Shown one piece after another: positions 7,906 through 18,160 of a stretch of DNA of 64,000 nucleotides. This DNA comes from Paraclostridium tenue (GTDB taxonomy: Bacteria > Bacillota > Clostridia > Peptostreptococcales > Peptostreptococcaceae). Within the stretch, counting starts at the first letter, position 1. Each line of letters opens with the position of its first letter. The position numbers and the translations under genes are program-made. The stretch lies in contig NZ_JADPFO010000002.1 in assembly GCF_015668515.1 (NCBI RefSeq), positions 190,992 to 254,991 on the forward strand, in the 5' to 3' direction. Under the pieces are notes generated by a model. It was not told the origin of the DNA. It did not search any database and saw nothing but the letters and a program-made list of their open reading frames with translations.

Positions 7906-10900
7906 TTGTATTTAAAAAGATTAGAACTTAAAGGATTTAAATCTTTTCCGACTAAGACCGATGTACTTTTTAATGAAGGTATAACTGCTATAGTTGGACC
8001 AAATGGGAGTGGTAAAAGTAATATATCAGATGCTGTAAGATGGGTATTAGGGGAACAAAGTATAAAAAGTTTAAGAGGGGATAAATTAGAAGATGTAGTT
8101 TTTGCAGGAACAGATACAAAAAAAGCTATGAATTATTGTGAAGTTGCATTAACTATAGATAATAGCGATAAAAAGTTAGAATTAGAATATAGTGAAATAA
8201 CTATAAAAAGAAGAGCTTATAGAAGTGGAGAAAGTGAGTTTTTCTTAAATAATAAAGCATGTAGATTAAAAGATATAAAAGAACTTTTACTAGATACAGG
8301 AATAGGTAAAGATGGATATTCTATAATAGAACAAGGTAAAGTGGATGAAATACTTAGTAATAATCCTGTAAATAGAAGAAAAGTATTTGATGAGGCTTGT
8401 GGAATTTCTAAATATAGATATAAAAAACAAGAAGCAGAGAGAAATTTAAAAAACACAAAAGAAAATTTAAATAGAATTGAAGATATATATATTGAAATAG
8501 AAAATCAATTAAAACCTCTAGAGATTCAGCAAAAAAAAGCTGTTAAATATTTAGAGATAAAAGATAAATTAAAGACTCTTGAAGTGAATAGCTATATAAA
8601 AGAAATAGAAGATTTAGATAAGCAAGTTAATGAGTCAATAGATCATAATAATTTATTACTAAACCAAATTAAAGATGTTAAAGTTAAAAAAGAGAATTTA
8701 GAAAATTCATTGACTAAATCTAATGAAGAAATTGAAGATGTAGATAATAAGATAAATAAAACTGTTGAATATATAAATACAATAAAGAGTGTAATAAATA
8801 AAAAATATTCAGAATTAAGTGTTCTTAATGAAAAGATAAAAAATTGTAATAATTATATATTAAGAAACGATAATGAAATAACTAATATAAATGAAAAGTT
8901 AAATAATAATAAGATAGAATTAAGTAATTTAAATAAAAATAAAGATAGTGTCTTTAATAATTTAAATGATATAAAAAAGCAAATAAATGAAGTAGAATTA
9001 CAAAATAAAAATAAAAAAGATAATATAAGTAATTTAACTCAAGATGTTGAAAATTTAAAAGATGAAATAATAAGTTTATTAGATTCTAAGCAAAATAGTG
9101 CAAATAAATTATCTACTTTAAATGCAAATATAGAAAATATTGAAAAAAGAACTGAGACTATAAATACAGAGATAAATTACATAGAAAAAAATATATGTGA
9201 TAAAAATGAAGAAATATTAAATTATAATACAGATAAAGAAGAGAAGCTAAACTTAATAGAAAAATTAAGACAAGATTATAGTGAAGTTGATAAAAATATA
9301 AATTCTTTAAAAGAAGAATATAAAAAAGTTGAAAAAGATATTCAACATTCTAAGTTAAAATTAAATGAATTTAATTCTAAGTTAAATATATATATAGATA
9401 TGGAAAAACACTATGAAGGATTTAATAAAGGTGTAAAAGAAGTTTTAAAAAATAAAAGTTTAGATGGCATATATGGAGCATTAGGACAAGTTATATCATC
9501 TTCTAAAGAATATGAAAAAGCTTTAGAAGCATCACTAGGCAGTTATATGCAAAATATAATAACTAAAGATGAGAACAGTGCAAAATTAGCTATAAATTAT
9601 TTAAAGAAAAATAACTTAGGAAGGGTTACATTTTTACCTTTAAATATAATTAAATCTAACAAGATAGATAAAAGCTCAATAAAAAGTAACACCAAATACA
9701 TAGGAATAGCTAGTGAGTTAGTCAAATTTGACAATAAATATAAAAATATAATAGAAAATATATTAGGTCGAACTATAGTTATAAGTAATATGGATGAAGC
9801 TATAAAGTTTGCTAGGGAAACTAATCATAGATATAAAGTTGTAACATTAGATGGAGAAATACTTAATCCAGGAGGAGCTTTAACTGGAGGAACAATAAGA
9901 ACTAATGGAAATATACTTTCAAGAAAAAGACTTATTGAAGAGTTTAAAGAAAAGATAGAAGTAGAGAAAAAATCATTAGATTTATTCGATGGAAATAAAT
10001 TAAAACTAAGTAATGATATTAATTTACAATCAGAAAAAATAGAAAACATAAAGTTAGAATTAAGCGAAAATGATAAAAAGCTAGTATTTATAAATACTAG
10101 TATAAATAAATCAAATGATGAATTAAAAAGCTTAGAAGGTAATTTATTGAAATTACAAAATGAAAAAAAAGGACTAGCAGAAAATTTAGAGTATATTTTA
10201 ACAAAAACAAGTTCTTTAAAAGAAGATATAGATAATATAGATAAAAAACATATATCTAATAAAGATAAGATTGATAAATTAAATTTAAAACTTAAAGAAT
10301 TTAATGACATATATGAAATTGATAGAAATAAGTTTGATGATTTGAATATAGAGTATACTAAATTAAATCAAATTTATGAAGGTATAATTAAAGATATAGA
10401 GAGAATTAATAAAGAAAACCAATATCAAGTGAGTTTATTGGAATCAGTAAAAATACAACTTAAAGACAATAAAGAGAGTAAGATTAAGTTGCAAGAGCAA
10501 ATAAAGATAGAAACATCTGAAAAAGAAAATTTAGAAAATCAAACTATAGATGAAAATAAAAAGTTAAACCTAAAAAAAGAGCAAAAAGAATCTATAAAGA
10601 AAAATAGAGATAATTTATCTATAGAATTAAAAAATATAGATAGACAATTTATGAAAATTCAAGAAAGCTTATTTAAAGTAGAAAATAAGATTGAAAGATT
10701 AAAAACATCTCAAGAAAACTATATAGAAAAGTTAATGGAAGAATATGAGATAACTCTTGAGGAAGCAATTAAATTAAAAGATGAATCTGTAGTTATAGAT
10801 AAAAAAGAATTAGAATCTTTAAAAAGAGAGATAAAAAATCTAGGAAATGTAAACATTGATTCTATAAAAGAGTATGAAGAAATAAAAGAAAGATATGACT

Positions 10901-11463
10901 TTTATAGTGAACAAAAGAAAGATTTAGAAGAATCTATAGATGTAATATATAAACTTATAAGAGAACTTGAAGATAATATGAAAAAAGAATTTAAGGAAAA
11001 ATTCACATTAATAAATGAGAATTTTAAGTTTGTATATAAAAAGCTATTTGGTGGAGGTAATGGTGAACTTAAAATAGTAGATAAAGAAAGTATACTAGAA
11101 AGTGATATAGAAATAGTTGCACAACCACCAGGAAAGAAAATGAAAAATCTAAATCTTTTATCAGGAGGAGAAAAGGCACTTACAGCAATAAGTATATTAT
11201 TTGCAATACTTTTAGCTAAACCAACTCCGTTTTGTATATTAGATGAGATAGAAGCTCCATTAGATGATGCTAATATATATAGATTTGGAGAGTTCTTAAA
11301 AGAATTATCTAAGGACACACAATTTATATCAATAACACATAGAAGAGGAACTATGGAGGTTGCAGATTATATATATGGAGTTACAATGCAAGAAAAAGCA
11401 ATATCCAAGGTTATAAGTCTTCAATTAAAAGAAGCTAAAGAATTAACAAAAGATATAGTATAA
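7906..11463 (+). CDS. smc: Chromosome partition ATPase SMC
   Basis: Condenses and segregates the chromosome with ScpA/ScpB. It has 1185 residues, the full family length. Walker A GPNGSGKSN is near residue 32; long coiled coils flank a hinge at about residues 510-660 (from GALGQVISS to GEILNPGGALTGG); the C-terminal head has the LLSGGEKALTA signature and Walker B CILDEIEAPLDDAN. Translation starts at TTG 7906, behind a GGGAGAG ribosome site. ftsY follows after 11 bases, so they form one operon. Confidence 0.97.
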   Translation: MYLKRLELKGFKSFPTKTDVLFNEGITAIVGPNGSGKSNISDAVRWVLGEQSIKSLRGDKLEDVVFAGTDTKKAMNYCEVALTIDNSDKKLELEYSEITIKRRAYRSGESEFFLNNKACRLKDIKELLLDTGIGKDGYSIIEQGKVDEILSNNPVNRRKVFDEACGISKYRYKKQEAERNLKNTKENLNRIEDIYIEIENQLKPLEIQQKKAVKYLEIKDKLKTLEVNSYIKEIEDLDKQVNESIDHNNLLLNQIKDVKVKKENLENSLTKSNEEIEDVDNKINKTVEYINTIKSVINKKYSELSVLNEKIKNCNNYILRNDNEITNINEKLNNNKIELSNLNKNKDSVFNNLNDIKKQINEVELQNKNKKDNISNLTQDVENLKDEIISLLDSKQNSANKLSTLNANIENIEKRTETINTEINYIEKNICDKNEEILNYNTDKEEKLNLIEKLRQDYSEVDKNINSLKEEYKKVEKDIQHSKLKLNEFNSKLNIYIDMEKHYEGFNKGVKEVLKNKSLDGIYGALGQVISSSKEYEKALEASLGSYMQNIITKDENSAKLAINYLKKNNLGRVTFLPLNIIKSNKIDKSSIKSNTKYIGIASELVKFDNKYKNIIENILGRTIVISNMDEAIKFARETNHRYKVVTLDGEILNPGGALTGGTIRTNGNILSRKRLIEEFKEKIEVEKKSLDLFDGNKLKLSNDINLQSEKIENIKLELSENDKKLVFINTSINKSNDELKSLEGNLLKLQNEKKGLAENLEYILTKTSSLKEDIDNIDKKHISNKDKIDKLNLKLKEFNDIYEIDRNKFDDLNIEYTKLNQIYEGIIKDIERINKENQYQVSLLESVKIQLKDNKESKIKLQEQIKIETSEKENLENQTIDENKKLNLKKEQKESIKKNRDNLSIELKNIDRQFMKIQESLFKVENKIERLKTSQENYIEKLMEEYEITLEEAIKLKDESVVIDKKELESLKREIKNLGNVNIDSIKEYEEIKERYDFYSEQKKDLEESIDVIYKLIRELEDNMKKEFKEKFTLINENFKFVYKKLFGGGNGELKIVDKESILESDIEIVAQPPGKKMKNLNLLSGGEKALTAISILFAILLAKPTPFCILDEIEAPLDDANIYRFGEFLKELSKDTQFISITHRRGTMEVADYIYGVTMQEKAISKVISLQLKEAKELTKDIV

Positions 11464-11474
11464 GGAGGAAAGCT

Positions 11475-12713
11475 ATGTTTAAAAAGCTATTTAAATTTAA
11501 CAAGAAAAAAGAGGAAGAAAACATAGTTGAAGAAAATAAAAAATCTGAAGAAACAGTAGAACTTGAAGAAGATAATAAAGAAAGTATAAGTGAAGCTGTA
11601 GAAAATGAAGTAGAGTCTGAAGAAGAAAAAGTTAGTGAAGCTTCAGAATTTAACGTAGAACCTATAGAAATTAAGGAAGAAATTATAGAAGTTGAAAAAA
11701 ATGTTGAAGATAAAGAAGATAAAGAAAATAATTGTTTAGAAGAAGAAGAAGAAGAAGAAGAAGAAGAAGAAGAAGAAGAAGAAGAAGAAGAAGAAGAAAG
11801 TGTTGGATTACTTGCTAGATTAAAACAAGGTTTAACAAAGGCAAAACAAGGAATAACTGATAAGATTGATGCTGTTTTAAATTCGTATACAACTATAGAT
11901 GAAGATCTTTTAGAAGAACTTGAAGAAATACTAATTACAGCGGACGTTGGTGTAAATACAACTATGGAAATGATAGATAGGTTAAGGGATGCTATAAAAT
12001 CTAAAGGTATAACAGATCCACTAGCTGTTAGAGATGAGCTAAAAGCTATAATTTCAGATATGTTAGGTGAAGATGATTCAAAATTAGATATGGAAAAAGG
12101 GCCAAATATAATCTTAATGGTAGGAGTAAATGGAGTTGGAAAAACTACTACTATAGGTAAATTAGCTAATAGATATACTAAGCAAGGTAAAAAAGTAGTA
12201 CTAGCAGCAGGTGATACATTCAGAGCAGCAGCCATAGAGCAATTAGAAGTATGGGCCAATAGAAGCAATGTTGATATAATAAAACATCAAGAAGGTGCTG
12301 ACCCTGGAGCTGTAATATTTGATGCTGTCAAAGCAGCTAAAGCTAGAAAAGCAGATATATTAATATGTGATACAGCAGGAAGACTTCACAATAAAACTAA
12401 CTTAATGAATGAATTAGGAAAGGTGTTTAAAATAGTAGATAGAGAATATCCAGAAGCTAAAAAGGAAGTTTTGTTAGTTGTGGATGCTACTACTGGACAA
12501 AATGCAGTTTCTCAAGCTAAAACATTTAAAGAAGTTGCAGATATTACTGGTATAGTTTTAACTAAGTTAGATGGTACTGCAAAAGGTGGAGTAGTTTTAG
12601 CTGTTAAATCAGAAGTTGATGTTCCTGTAAAACTTATAGGTGTTGGAGAACAAGTACAAGACTTACAAGATTTTGATTCAAAAGCATTTATAGACGCATT
12701 ATTTGGGAACTAA
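11475..12713 (+). CDS. ftsY: Signal recognition particle receptor FtsY, with a long polyglutamate run
   Basis: The membrane-associated GTPase that docks SRP-ribosome complexes for cotranslational membrane insertion. It has 412 residues. An acidic A domain (1-110) ends in twenty consecutive Glu, all encoded by GAA (11739-11798). The NG domain follows with GVNGVGKTT, DTAGRLH and TKLDGTAKGG. An AGGAGG site precedes the ATG. The polyglutamate stretch looks like a microsatellite expansion in an already acidic, disordered region and should not affect the GTPase core. ylxM and ffh, encoding the partner GTPase, follow. Confidence 0.97.
   Translation: MFKKLFKFNKKKEEENIVEENKKSEETVELEEDNKESISEAVENEVESEEEKVSEASEFNVEPIEIKEEIIEVEKNVEDKEDKENNCLEEEEEEEEEEEEEEEEEEEESVGLLARLKQGLTKAKQGITDKIDAVLNSYTTIDEDLLEELEEILITADVGVNTTMEMIDRLRDAIKSKGITDPLAVRDELKAIISDMLGEDDSKLDMEKGPNIILMVGVNGVGKTTTIGKLANRYTKQGKKVVLAAGDTFRAAAIEQLEVWANRSNVDIIKHQEGADPGAVIFDAVKAAKARKADILICDTAGRLHNKTNLMNELGKVFKIVDREYPEAKKEVLLVVDATTGQNAVSQAKTFKEVADITGIVLTKLDGTAKGGVVLAVKSEVDVPVKLIGVGEQVQDLQDFDSKAFIDALFGN
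11739..11798 (+). repeat. (GAA)20 trinucleotide repeat inside ftsY
   Basis: Twenty uninterrupted GAA codons. Slippage by whole units would change only the number of glutamates, so length variation should be tolerated. Confidence 0.95.
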
Positions 12714-12733
12714 TTAGCTTTTTAAAATAACTG

Positions 12734-12762
12734 TTGACAACTTTATTAGTATGATATAAAAT
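12734..12762 (+). promoter_or_regulatory. Sigma-A type promoter for ylxM-ffh
   Basis: A perfect -35 TTGACA (12734-12739) is separated by 17 bases from TAAAAT (12757-12762). It lies in the gap between ftsY and ylxM and would start the ylxM-ffh transcript independently of smc-ftsY. Confidence 0.65.
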
Positions 12763-12814
12763 ACAATGTGTAAAGGAAATCACCTTTACAGTATAGTAAG
12801 TGGGAAGTGTAATA

Positions 12815-13183
12815 ATGAATCTAGAAAAATTGGTAGAGATTGGGTTATTGTTTGAACAATACAAAATGCTTCTAACTGATAAACAAAGAGAAATTGTATC
12901 CCTTTATTATAATGAAGATTATTCTCTTGGAGAAATCAGTGAAAATTTAAATGTATCTAGACAAGGAGTTTATGATACATTAAAGCGCTCAGAAAAAATA
13001 TTAAAAGATTATGAAGCCAAATTAGGCTTAGTAAAAAAGTCAAAAGAGCGTGAAAAGTTTACACAAGATATATATAATAAAGTTGTTGACATTAAACAAG
13101 ATTTATTGCAAAATAGAGATTGTGCTAATTTAATCCCTAAGTTAGAAAATTTAGAAGATGTATGTAGGGAGATGTTAAAATGA
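12815..13183 (+). CDS. ylxM: Putative SRP-associated DNA-binding protein YlxM (UPF0122)
   Basis: A 122-residue helix-turn-helix protein of the sigma-70 region 4 type: TDKQREIVSLYYNEDYSLGEI, then NVSRQGVYDTLKR as the recognition helix. The family is always linked to ffh and is thought to influence SRP activity. I take ATG 12815 as the start because the family begins with MNLEKLVEIG and GGGAAG lies upstream; a GTG at 12800 is possible but adds only five residues. The stop overlaps the ffh start by four bases. Confidence 0.88.
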   Translation: MNLEKLVEIGLLFEQYKMLLTDKQREIVSLYYNEDYSLGEISENLNVSRQGVYDTLKRSEKILKDYEAKLGLVKKSKEREKFTQDIYNKVVDIKQDLLQNRDCANLIPKLENLEDVCREMLK

Positions 13184-14532
13184 TATTTGAAGGATTAGCA
13201 GATAAACTACAGGGAGCTTTAGATAAATTAAAATCTAAAGGAAAGCTTACTGAAAAAGATGTTAAAGATGCTATGAGAGAAGTTAAATTAGCTTTATTAG
13301 AGGCTGATGTTAACTTTAAGGTAGTTAAAGATTTTGTAAAGAAAGTTCAAGAAAGAGCTGTAGGTCAAGAAGTTATGGAAAGCTTGACACCAGCGCAACA
13401 TGTCATAAAAATAGTTAATGAAGAACTTACAAGTTTAATGGGTGATGTTCAAAGTAAAATAATGATATCATCAAAGCCACCAACAGTTATAATGATGGTA
13501 GGATTACAAGGTGCAGGTAAAACAACTACATCTGGTAAACTTGGAGGATACTTTAAAAAGCAAGGTAAAAAGCCTTTATTAGTGGCTTGTGATATATATA
13601 GACCTGCAGCTATAAAGCAATTACAAGTTGTAGGGGAAAAATTAGATATACCAGTATTTAGTATGGGTGATAAAGAAAGCCCGGTAAATATTGCTAAAGC
13701 TGGATATAATCATGCATTAAAAAATAATCACGATTTAGTTATAATAGATACAGCTGGTAGACTTCATATAGATGAAACTTTAATGGATGAGTTAAAAAAT
13801 ATTAAGTCAGAAATTAAACCACATGAAATATTATTAGTTGTAGACTCTATGACAGGACAAGATGCAGTAAATGTTGCTGAGAGTTTTAATGATGCTCTTG
13901 GAGTAGATGGTGTAATTTTAACTAAACTTGATGGTGATACCAGAGGTGGAGCAGCACTTTCAATAAGAGCCGTAACACAAAAACCTATAAAATTTATAGG
14001 TATGGGAGAAAAGCTAGATGACTTAGAGCCTTTCCATCCAGATAGAATGGCATCTAGAATATTAGGTATGGGTGATATACTAAGCTTAATAGAAAAGGCT
14101 CAAGAAAATATAGATTTAGAAAAAGCTAAGGAATTAGAAAATAAAATCAAAAAGCAAGAACTTGATTTTGAAGATTTCTTAGAGCAAATGGAACAAATTC
14201 AAAAGATGGGTCCTCTTAATAAGGTTTTAGAAATGATACCAGGAATGGGACAAGTAAAAGACCAACTTGGGGACATAGATATGAATAATAAAGAAATTGT
14301 TAGGACTAAGGCAATAGTACAGTCTATGACAATAGAAGAAAGAAGAAATCCTAGTATATTAAATGCTTCTAGAAAGAAAAGAATAGCAAGAGGTAGTGGT
14401 ACTAGTGTTCAAGATGTAAACAGACTTATAAAGCAATTTGGTGAAATGAAAAAGATGATGAAGATGTTTACAGGAACTCAAAAAAGCATGAAGAAAAGGG
14501 GAGGCTTTGCCGGTTTACCTTTCTTTAAATAA
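13180..14532 (+). CDS. ffh: Signal recognition particle protein (GTPase)
   Basis: Binds signal sequences at the ribosome with the SRP RNA and targets them to FtsY. It has 450 residues: N domain, G domain with GLQGAGKTT (about residues 105-113), DTAGRLH and [10 protein letters not shown], then a methionine-rich M domain from about residue 300 with the RNA-binding [11 protein letters not shown] motif. The ATG overlaps the ylxM stop. The SRP RNA gene (ffs) is not seen in this window. Confidence 0.97.
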   Translation: MIFEGLADKLQGALDKLKSKGKLTEKDVKDAMREVKLALLEADVNFKVVKDFVKKVQERAVGQEVMESLTPAQHVIKIVNEELTSLMGDVQSKIMISSKPPTVIMMVGLQGAGKTTTSGKLGGYFKKQGKKPLLVACDIYRPAAIKQLQVVGEKLDIPVFSMGDKESPVNIAKAGYNHALKNNHDLVIIDTAGRLHIDETLMDELKNIKSEIKPHEILLVVDSMTGQDAVNVAESFNDALGVDGVILTKLDGDTRGGAALSIRAVTQKPIKFIGMGEKLDDLEPFHPDRMASRILGMGDILSLIEKAQENIDLEKAKELENKIKKQELDFEDFLEQMEQIQKMGPLNKVLEMIPGMGQVKDQLGDIDMNNKEIVRTKAIVQSMTIEERRNPSILNASRKKRIARGSGTSVQDVNRLIKQFGEMKKMMKMFTGTQKSMKKRGGFAGLPFFK

Positions 14533-14570
14533 TAGAAAACAAAAAGATAAATTTTTTCGGAGGTGTCGAT

Positions 14571-14843
14571 ATGGCAGTTAAAATAAGATTAAAAAGAATG
14601 GGATCTAACAAAAAACCTTTCTACAGAATAGTAGTAGCAGATTCAAGATCTCCAAGAGATGGAAAATTCATAGAAGAAATAGGATTCTACAACCCAGTTT
14701 CTCAACCAAAGCAAGTTAAAATAAACGATGAGAAAGCTGTTAAATGGTTAGGATGTGGAGCTCAACCAACTGATACAGTTAAAACTTTATTAGTTAACAA
14801 CGGAGTAATGGAAAAGTTCGAAGCTTCTAAGCAAGCTAAGTAA
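14571..14843 (+). CDS. rpsP: Ribosomal protein bS16
   Basis: A 90-residue protein of the 30S subunit with the family signature [20 protein letters not shown] at its N-terminus. A CGGAGG ribosome site precedes the ATG. It heads the conserved rpsP-khpA-rimM-trmD-rplS order. Confidence 0.97.
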   Translation: MAVKIRLKRMGSNKKPFYRIVVADSRSPRDGKFIEEIGFYNPVSQPKQVKINDEKAVKWLGCGAQPTDTVKTLLVNNGVMEKFEASKQAK

Positions 14844-14864
14844 TTTTAATAGGAGCGAATTGAT

Positions 14865-15092
14865 ATGAAAGAGCTAGTACTAGATATAGCAAAAGCTCTT
14901 GTCGATAATCCAGAGGCAGTTGAAGTAGAGGAAACTTTTAATGGAGATGAAACAATTCTAAAATTAAAAGTTGCTCAAGATGACATGGGTAAGGTTATCG
15001 GTAAGCAGGGTAGAATAGCTAAAGCTATAAGAACTGTTATAAAATCTGCTTCAAATAGAGACCATAAAAAGGTTACTCTTGAAATAATATAA
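14865..15092 (+). CDS. khpA: KH-domain RNA-binding protein KhpA (YlqC)
   Basis: A 75-residue single KH domain with the GKQG form of the GxxG RNA-binding loop (within GKVIGKQGRIAKAIR). In Firmicutes KhpA pairs with KhpB/Jag and affects RNA and cell elongation. It lies between rpsP and rimM, its usual place; a terminator-like hairpin follows directly. Confidence 0.93.
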   Translation: MKELVLDIAKALVDNPEAVEVEETFNGDETILKLKVAQDDMGKVIGKQGRIAKAIRTVIKSASNRDHKKVTLEII

Positions 15093-15120
15093 AGGATTAG
15101 GTATTAACCTAATCCTTTTT
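15091..15120 (+). terminator. Terminator after khpA
   Basis: AAAGGATTAGGT pairs with ACCTAATCCTTT over a four-base loop, followed by T residues. It overlaps the stop codon of khpA. Confidence 0.8.
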
Positions 15121-15180
15121 GTATATACTTTGTATATATTACACAAAGATAAAGCATAATTTTTTGAAGAAGGTGAGATT

Positions 15181-15696
15181 ATGGAAAATAAATTAACTCA
15201 TTTTAAAATAGGACAAATTGTAAAGACACAAGGATTAAAAGGTGAAGTAAGAGTTTACTCAACAACTGATGATATATATAGATTTGATGACTTAAATACT
15301 TTTTATATAGGAAAAGACTTTAATACCGAATATAAAGTTGAGAGAGTTAGATATAAAGGTAATTTAGTTATAATGAAAATAAAAGGTATTGATACAGTTG
15401 AAATGGCTGAAAAACTAAGAAATAAAAATGTATACGTATCAAGAGAAGAATCTAGAGACCTTGAAGAAGATGAATTCTTTATAGCTGATATGATAGGAAT
15501 TAAAGTATATACAGTAAATGATGAATATGTAGGTACACTAGATGATGTATTACAATATTCAGCAAATGATGTATATGTTATAAAAGGTGAAGATGATAAA
15601 GAATATCTTATACCAGCAGTCATGAAATTTGTACCTGAAATAGATATAGAAGAAGGAAAAATGATAATAGACCCAATAAAGGGAATGTTAGAATAA
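15181..15696 (+). CDS. rimM: 16S rRNA processing factor RimM
   Basis: Assists maturation of the 30S head and binds ribosomal protein S19. It has 171 residues: an N-terminal RimM domain beginning IGQIVKTQGLKGEVRV and a C-terminal PRC-barrel (about residues 95-170, with FFIADMIGIKVY and EYLIPAV). It lies 15 bases ahead of trmD. Confidence 0.95.
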   Translation: MENKLTHFKIGQIVKTQGLKGEVRVYSTTDDIYRFDDLNTFYIGKDFNTEYKVERVRYKGNLVIMKIKGIDTVEMAEKLRNKNVYVSREESRDLEEDEFFIADMIGIKVYTVNDEYVGTLDDVLQYSANDVYVIKGEDDKEYLIPAVMKFVPEIDIEEGKMIIDPIKGMLE

Positions 15697-15711
15697 ATTT
15701 AAGGTGATATT

Positions 15712-16404
15712 ATGAGATTTCATATAATGACTTTATTCCCAGAAATATTCAATTCATATATGAGTGAAAGTATAATGAAAAGAGCAGTAGAAAAAGGAAT
15801 TATAGAAGTAAATATTTACAATATAAGAGACTTTTCAAATAACAAGCACAAAAAGGTAGATGATTATCCTTTTGGTGGAGGAGCAGGTATGGTTATGACT
15901 CCTCAACCTATATATGATACATATAAGCATATAGTGGATAAATTCAATATAAAAGAACCAAGGGTTATATATCTAACTCCTAAGGGTAAAGTTCATAGTC
16001 AAAATATAGCTAGTGAAATGTCAACTTTTGAAGATATCATATTGTTATGTGGTCACTATGAAGGTATAGATCAAAGAATAATAGATTCTATAGTAACAGA
16101 TGAAATATCTATAGGAGATTATGTATTAACAGGGGGAGAACTTCCTGCACTTATACTTATTGATTCTATATCAAGACTTATACCTGGAGTTTTAAATCAA
16201 AATGAATCTTTTGAAGAAGAATCATTTAAAGATAATTTATTAGAATACCCTCATTATACTAGACCTAGAGAATTTATGGGAATGGAAGTTCCAGAAGTTT
16301 TACTATCTGGAAATCATAAGAAGATAGATAAGTGGAGATATGAGAAATCTATTGAAATAACTAAAGAAAGACGTCCTGATTTATACAAAAAAGCTTGTAA
16401 ATAA
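15712..16404 (+). CDS. trmD: tRNA (guanine37-N1)-methyltransferase
   Basis: Adds m1G at position 37 of tRNAs to prevent frameshifting, using S-adenosylmethionine. It has 230 residues with the SPOUT trefoil-knot signatures: VIYLTPKGK, LLCGHYEGIDQRI and SIGDYVLTGGELPALILID, and the C-terminal RRPDL. Gene order with rimM and rplS is the standard one. Confidence 0.97.
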   Translation: MRFHIMTLFPEIFNSYMSESIMKRAVEKGIIEVNIYNIRDFSNNKHKKVDDYPFGGGAGMVMTPQPIYDTYKHIVDKFNIKEPRVIYLTPKGKVHSQNIASEMSTFEDIILLCGHYEGIDQRIIDSIVTDEISIGDYVLTGGELPALILIDSISRLIPGVLNQNESFEEESFKDNLLEYPHYTRPREFMGMEVPEVLLSGNHKKIDKWRYEKSIEITKERRPDLYKKACK

Positions 16405-16434
16405 ATAGGACATATAGTATAATAAAATCTGTTG

Positions 16435-16500
16435 AAAAAATAAAACGGGCGTTCCTCTGTTTACAAATGGTCAAGTAATTAAGAGCGTCTATGATACCAG
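16435..16500 (+). promoter_or_regulatory. Putative ribosomal protein L19 leader
   Basis: The segment between trmD and rplS has GC-rich islands unlike its surroundings (CGGGCGTTCCTCTG and AAGAGCGTCTATGATACC) that can pair, ending just before the GGAGG of rplS. Firmicutes have a known L19 autoregulatory leader at this place. I matched it by position and pairing, not by a model. Confidence 0.5.
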
Positions 16501-16510
16501 GAGGATTAAA

Positions 16511-16855
16511 ATGAACGAAATATTAAGATCATTAGAGCAAGAACAATTAAAAAATGATGTTCCTAACTTTGGACCTGGGGACACAGTAAAAGTACACGTT
16601 AGAATAGTTGAAGGAAAAAGAGAAAGAATACAAGTATTCGAAGGTGTTGTATTAAAGAGACAAGGTGGAGGAGCTAGAGAGACTTTCACTGTAAGAAAAA
16701 TATCTTTCAACGTTGGAGTAGAAAGAACATTCCCTGTTCATTCTCCAAAGATAGAGAAGATAGAAGTAACTAGAAAAGGTAAAGTAAGAAGAGCTAAGTT
16801 AACTTACTTAAGAGGTAGAGTAGGAAAAGCTGCTAAGATAAAAGAAGCTAGATAA
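16511..16855 (+). CDS. rplS: Ribosomal protein bL19
   Basis: A 114-residue 50S protein at the subunit interface. It has the family features [19 protein letters not shown] and the C-terminal [25 protein letters not shown] precedes the ATG, and a terminator follows. Confidence 0.97.
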   Translation: MNEILRSLEQEQLKNDVPNFGPGDTVKVHVRIVEGKRERIQVFEGVVLKRQGGGARETFTVRKISFNVGVERTFPVHSPKIEKIEVTRKGKVRRAKLTYLRGRVGKAAKIKEAR

Positions 16856-16872
16856 TAAAAACTTTACTATAC

Positions 16873-16900
16873 AGGGGACTGAAATTTCAGTCTCCTTTTT
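16873..16900 (+). terminator. Terminator after rplS
   Basis: GGGGACTGAAA pairs with TTTCAGTCTCC and is followed by five T residues. Confidence 0.85.
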
Positions 16901-17022
16901 AAATATAAGGATTTTATTATGAATATAAAATTTAATTAATTTTAAAATATAAATAAATATAAATTATAAATTTAATATAAAAAATAATTTGTGTTTTTAA
17001 TATTATAAAAAGGAGAAAAAAT

Positions 17023-17928
17023 ATGAAAATACAAAGAATGACAGATGAATATTTAAGGGATGAAAGTTTACATATAAACTGGTATCCAGGGCATATGAAA
17101 AAAACTAAAGAATTAGTTAAAAACAACTTAAAATTAGTTGATGTTGTCGTAGAACTTTTAGATGCTAGAATTCCATTTAGTAGTAGAAATCCAGATATTG
17201 ATAGATTTGTTGGAGATAAACCAAGAGTTGTGGTATTAAACAAAAGTGATATATCTGATCCAAATAAGTTAAATCAATGGGTTGACTATTATAAAAAAAG
17301 AGGCATTAAAGCTATACCTGTAGATACTTTAAAAGGCAAGGGTATTAATAAAATAATAGAAGAATGTAAAAATGAAACAAAAGAAAAGATGGAAGCCTTA
17401 GTTAAAAAAGGAAGAATAGAAAGACCTATAAGAATTATGATAGTAGGTATACCAAATGTAGGAAAATCTTCTCTTATAAATAAGCTTACAGGAAGAAAAA
17501 GTACTCAAACAGGAGATAAACCAGGGGTAACTAAAGGCAAACAATGGGTCAAGCTAAAAGGAAACTTAGAGTTATTAGATACACCAGGTATATTATGGCC
17601 TAAATTTGAAGATGAGGAAGTTGCATTAAAATTAGCTTTTTGTAGAGCAATAAAAGATGAAGTTTTAGATGTTGATACATTAGGACTTAGATTAATCGAA
17701 AAGTTAATGGAAATAGAACCAGAAAAATTAAAAGAAAGATATAAATTAAATGAATTAGGAGAGACACCTTTAGAAACTATGGAAATGATAGGAGTTAAAA
17801 GAGGTCTTATACTAAGAAGAAATGAATTAGATTATACTAGAATAGCTACTACTGTATTAAATGAATTTAGAGATGGAAAGATAGGAAGAATAACTTTAGA
17901 AATACCTAAAGATATGATTGCTGAATAA
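17023..17928 (+). CDS. rbgA: Ribosome biogenesis GTPase RbgA (YlqF)
   Basis: Needed for late assembly of the 50S subunit. It has 301 residues and is a circularly permuted GTPase: the G4 motif NKSD (about residue 74) comes before G1 GIPNVGKSS (about 144-152) and G3 DTPGILWPKF. The N-terminal HINWYPGHMKK is typical of the family. An AAAAGGAG site precedes the ATG. rnhB, often its direct neighbour, is here about 4 kb downstream, separated by brnQ and nrdJ. Confidence 0.95.
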   Translation: MKIQRMTDEYLRDESLHINWYPGHMKKTKELVKNNLKLVDVVVELLDARIPFSSRNPDIDRFVGDKPRVVVLNKSDISDPNKLNQWVDYYKKRGIKAIPVDTLKGKGINKIIEECKNETKEKMEALVKKGRIERPIRIMIVGIPNVGKSSLINKLTGRKSTQTGDKPGVTKGKQWVKLKGNLELLDTPGILWPKFEDEEVALKLAFCRAIKDEVLDVDTLGLRLIEKLMEIEPEKLKERYKLNELGETPLETMEMIGVKRGLILRRNELDYTRIATTVLNEFRDGKIGRITLEIPKDMIAE

Positions 17929-17945
17929 AAATATATTCAATATAC

Positions 17946-18030
17946 AAAAGAGATTGAAAAAATTAAATTGATTTAGTGATTTTAGATAAAGTTACTTTTG
18001 AAATTTAATTTTTTTAATCTCTTATTTTTT
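17946..18030. terminator. Terminator after rbgA
   Basis: A 22-base arm at 17948-17969 (AAGAGATTGAA and onward) pairs with 18002-18023 ending in AATCTCTT, followed by a T-run. The loop is over 30 bases and AT-rich. Confidence 0.65.
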
Positions 18031-18160
18031 ATAAAAAAATGCAAAAAATTATAAAATTAAAAATAGCATTTTTAATCAAAATAAGTTTAAAAAAAGTTAA
18101 ATAATACGATTTAAACAATAATCTGAAATTTTAAGAATATTGCATATATTTCTAATATTA

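Noticed and set aside
9825-10310. Minus-strand ORF inside smc and similar opposite-strand ORFs across the window
   Set aside because: They lie opposite strong conserved genes, are rich in Ser/Phe/Leu from AT-rich antisense codons and lack ribosome sites.
11435-12268. Minus-strand 277-residue Ser-rich ORF
   Set aside because: It is the antisense of the GAA-rich ftsY region; the poly-Ser run reads from the complement of the repeat.
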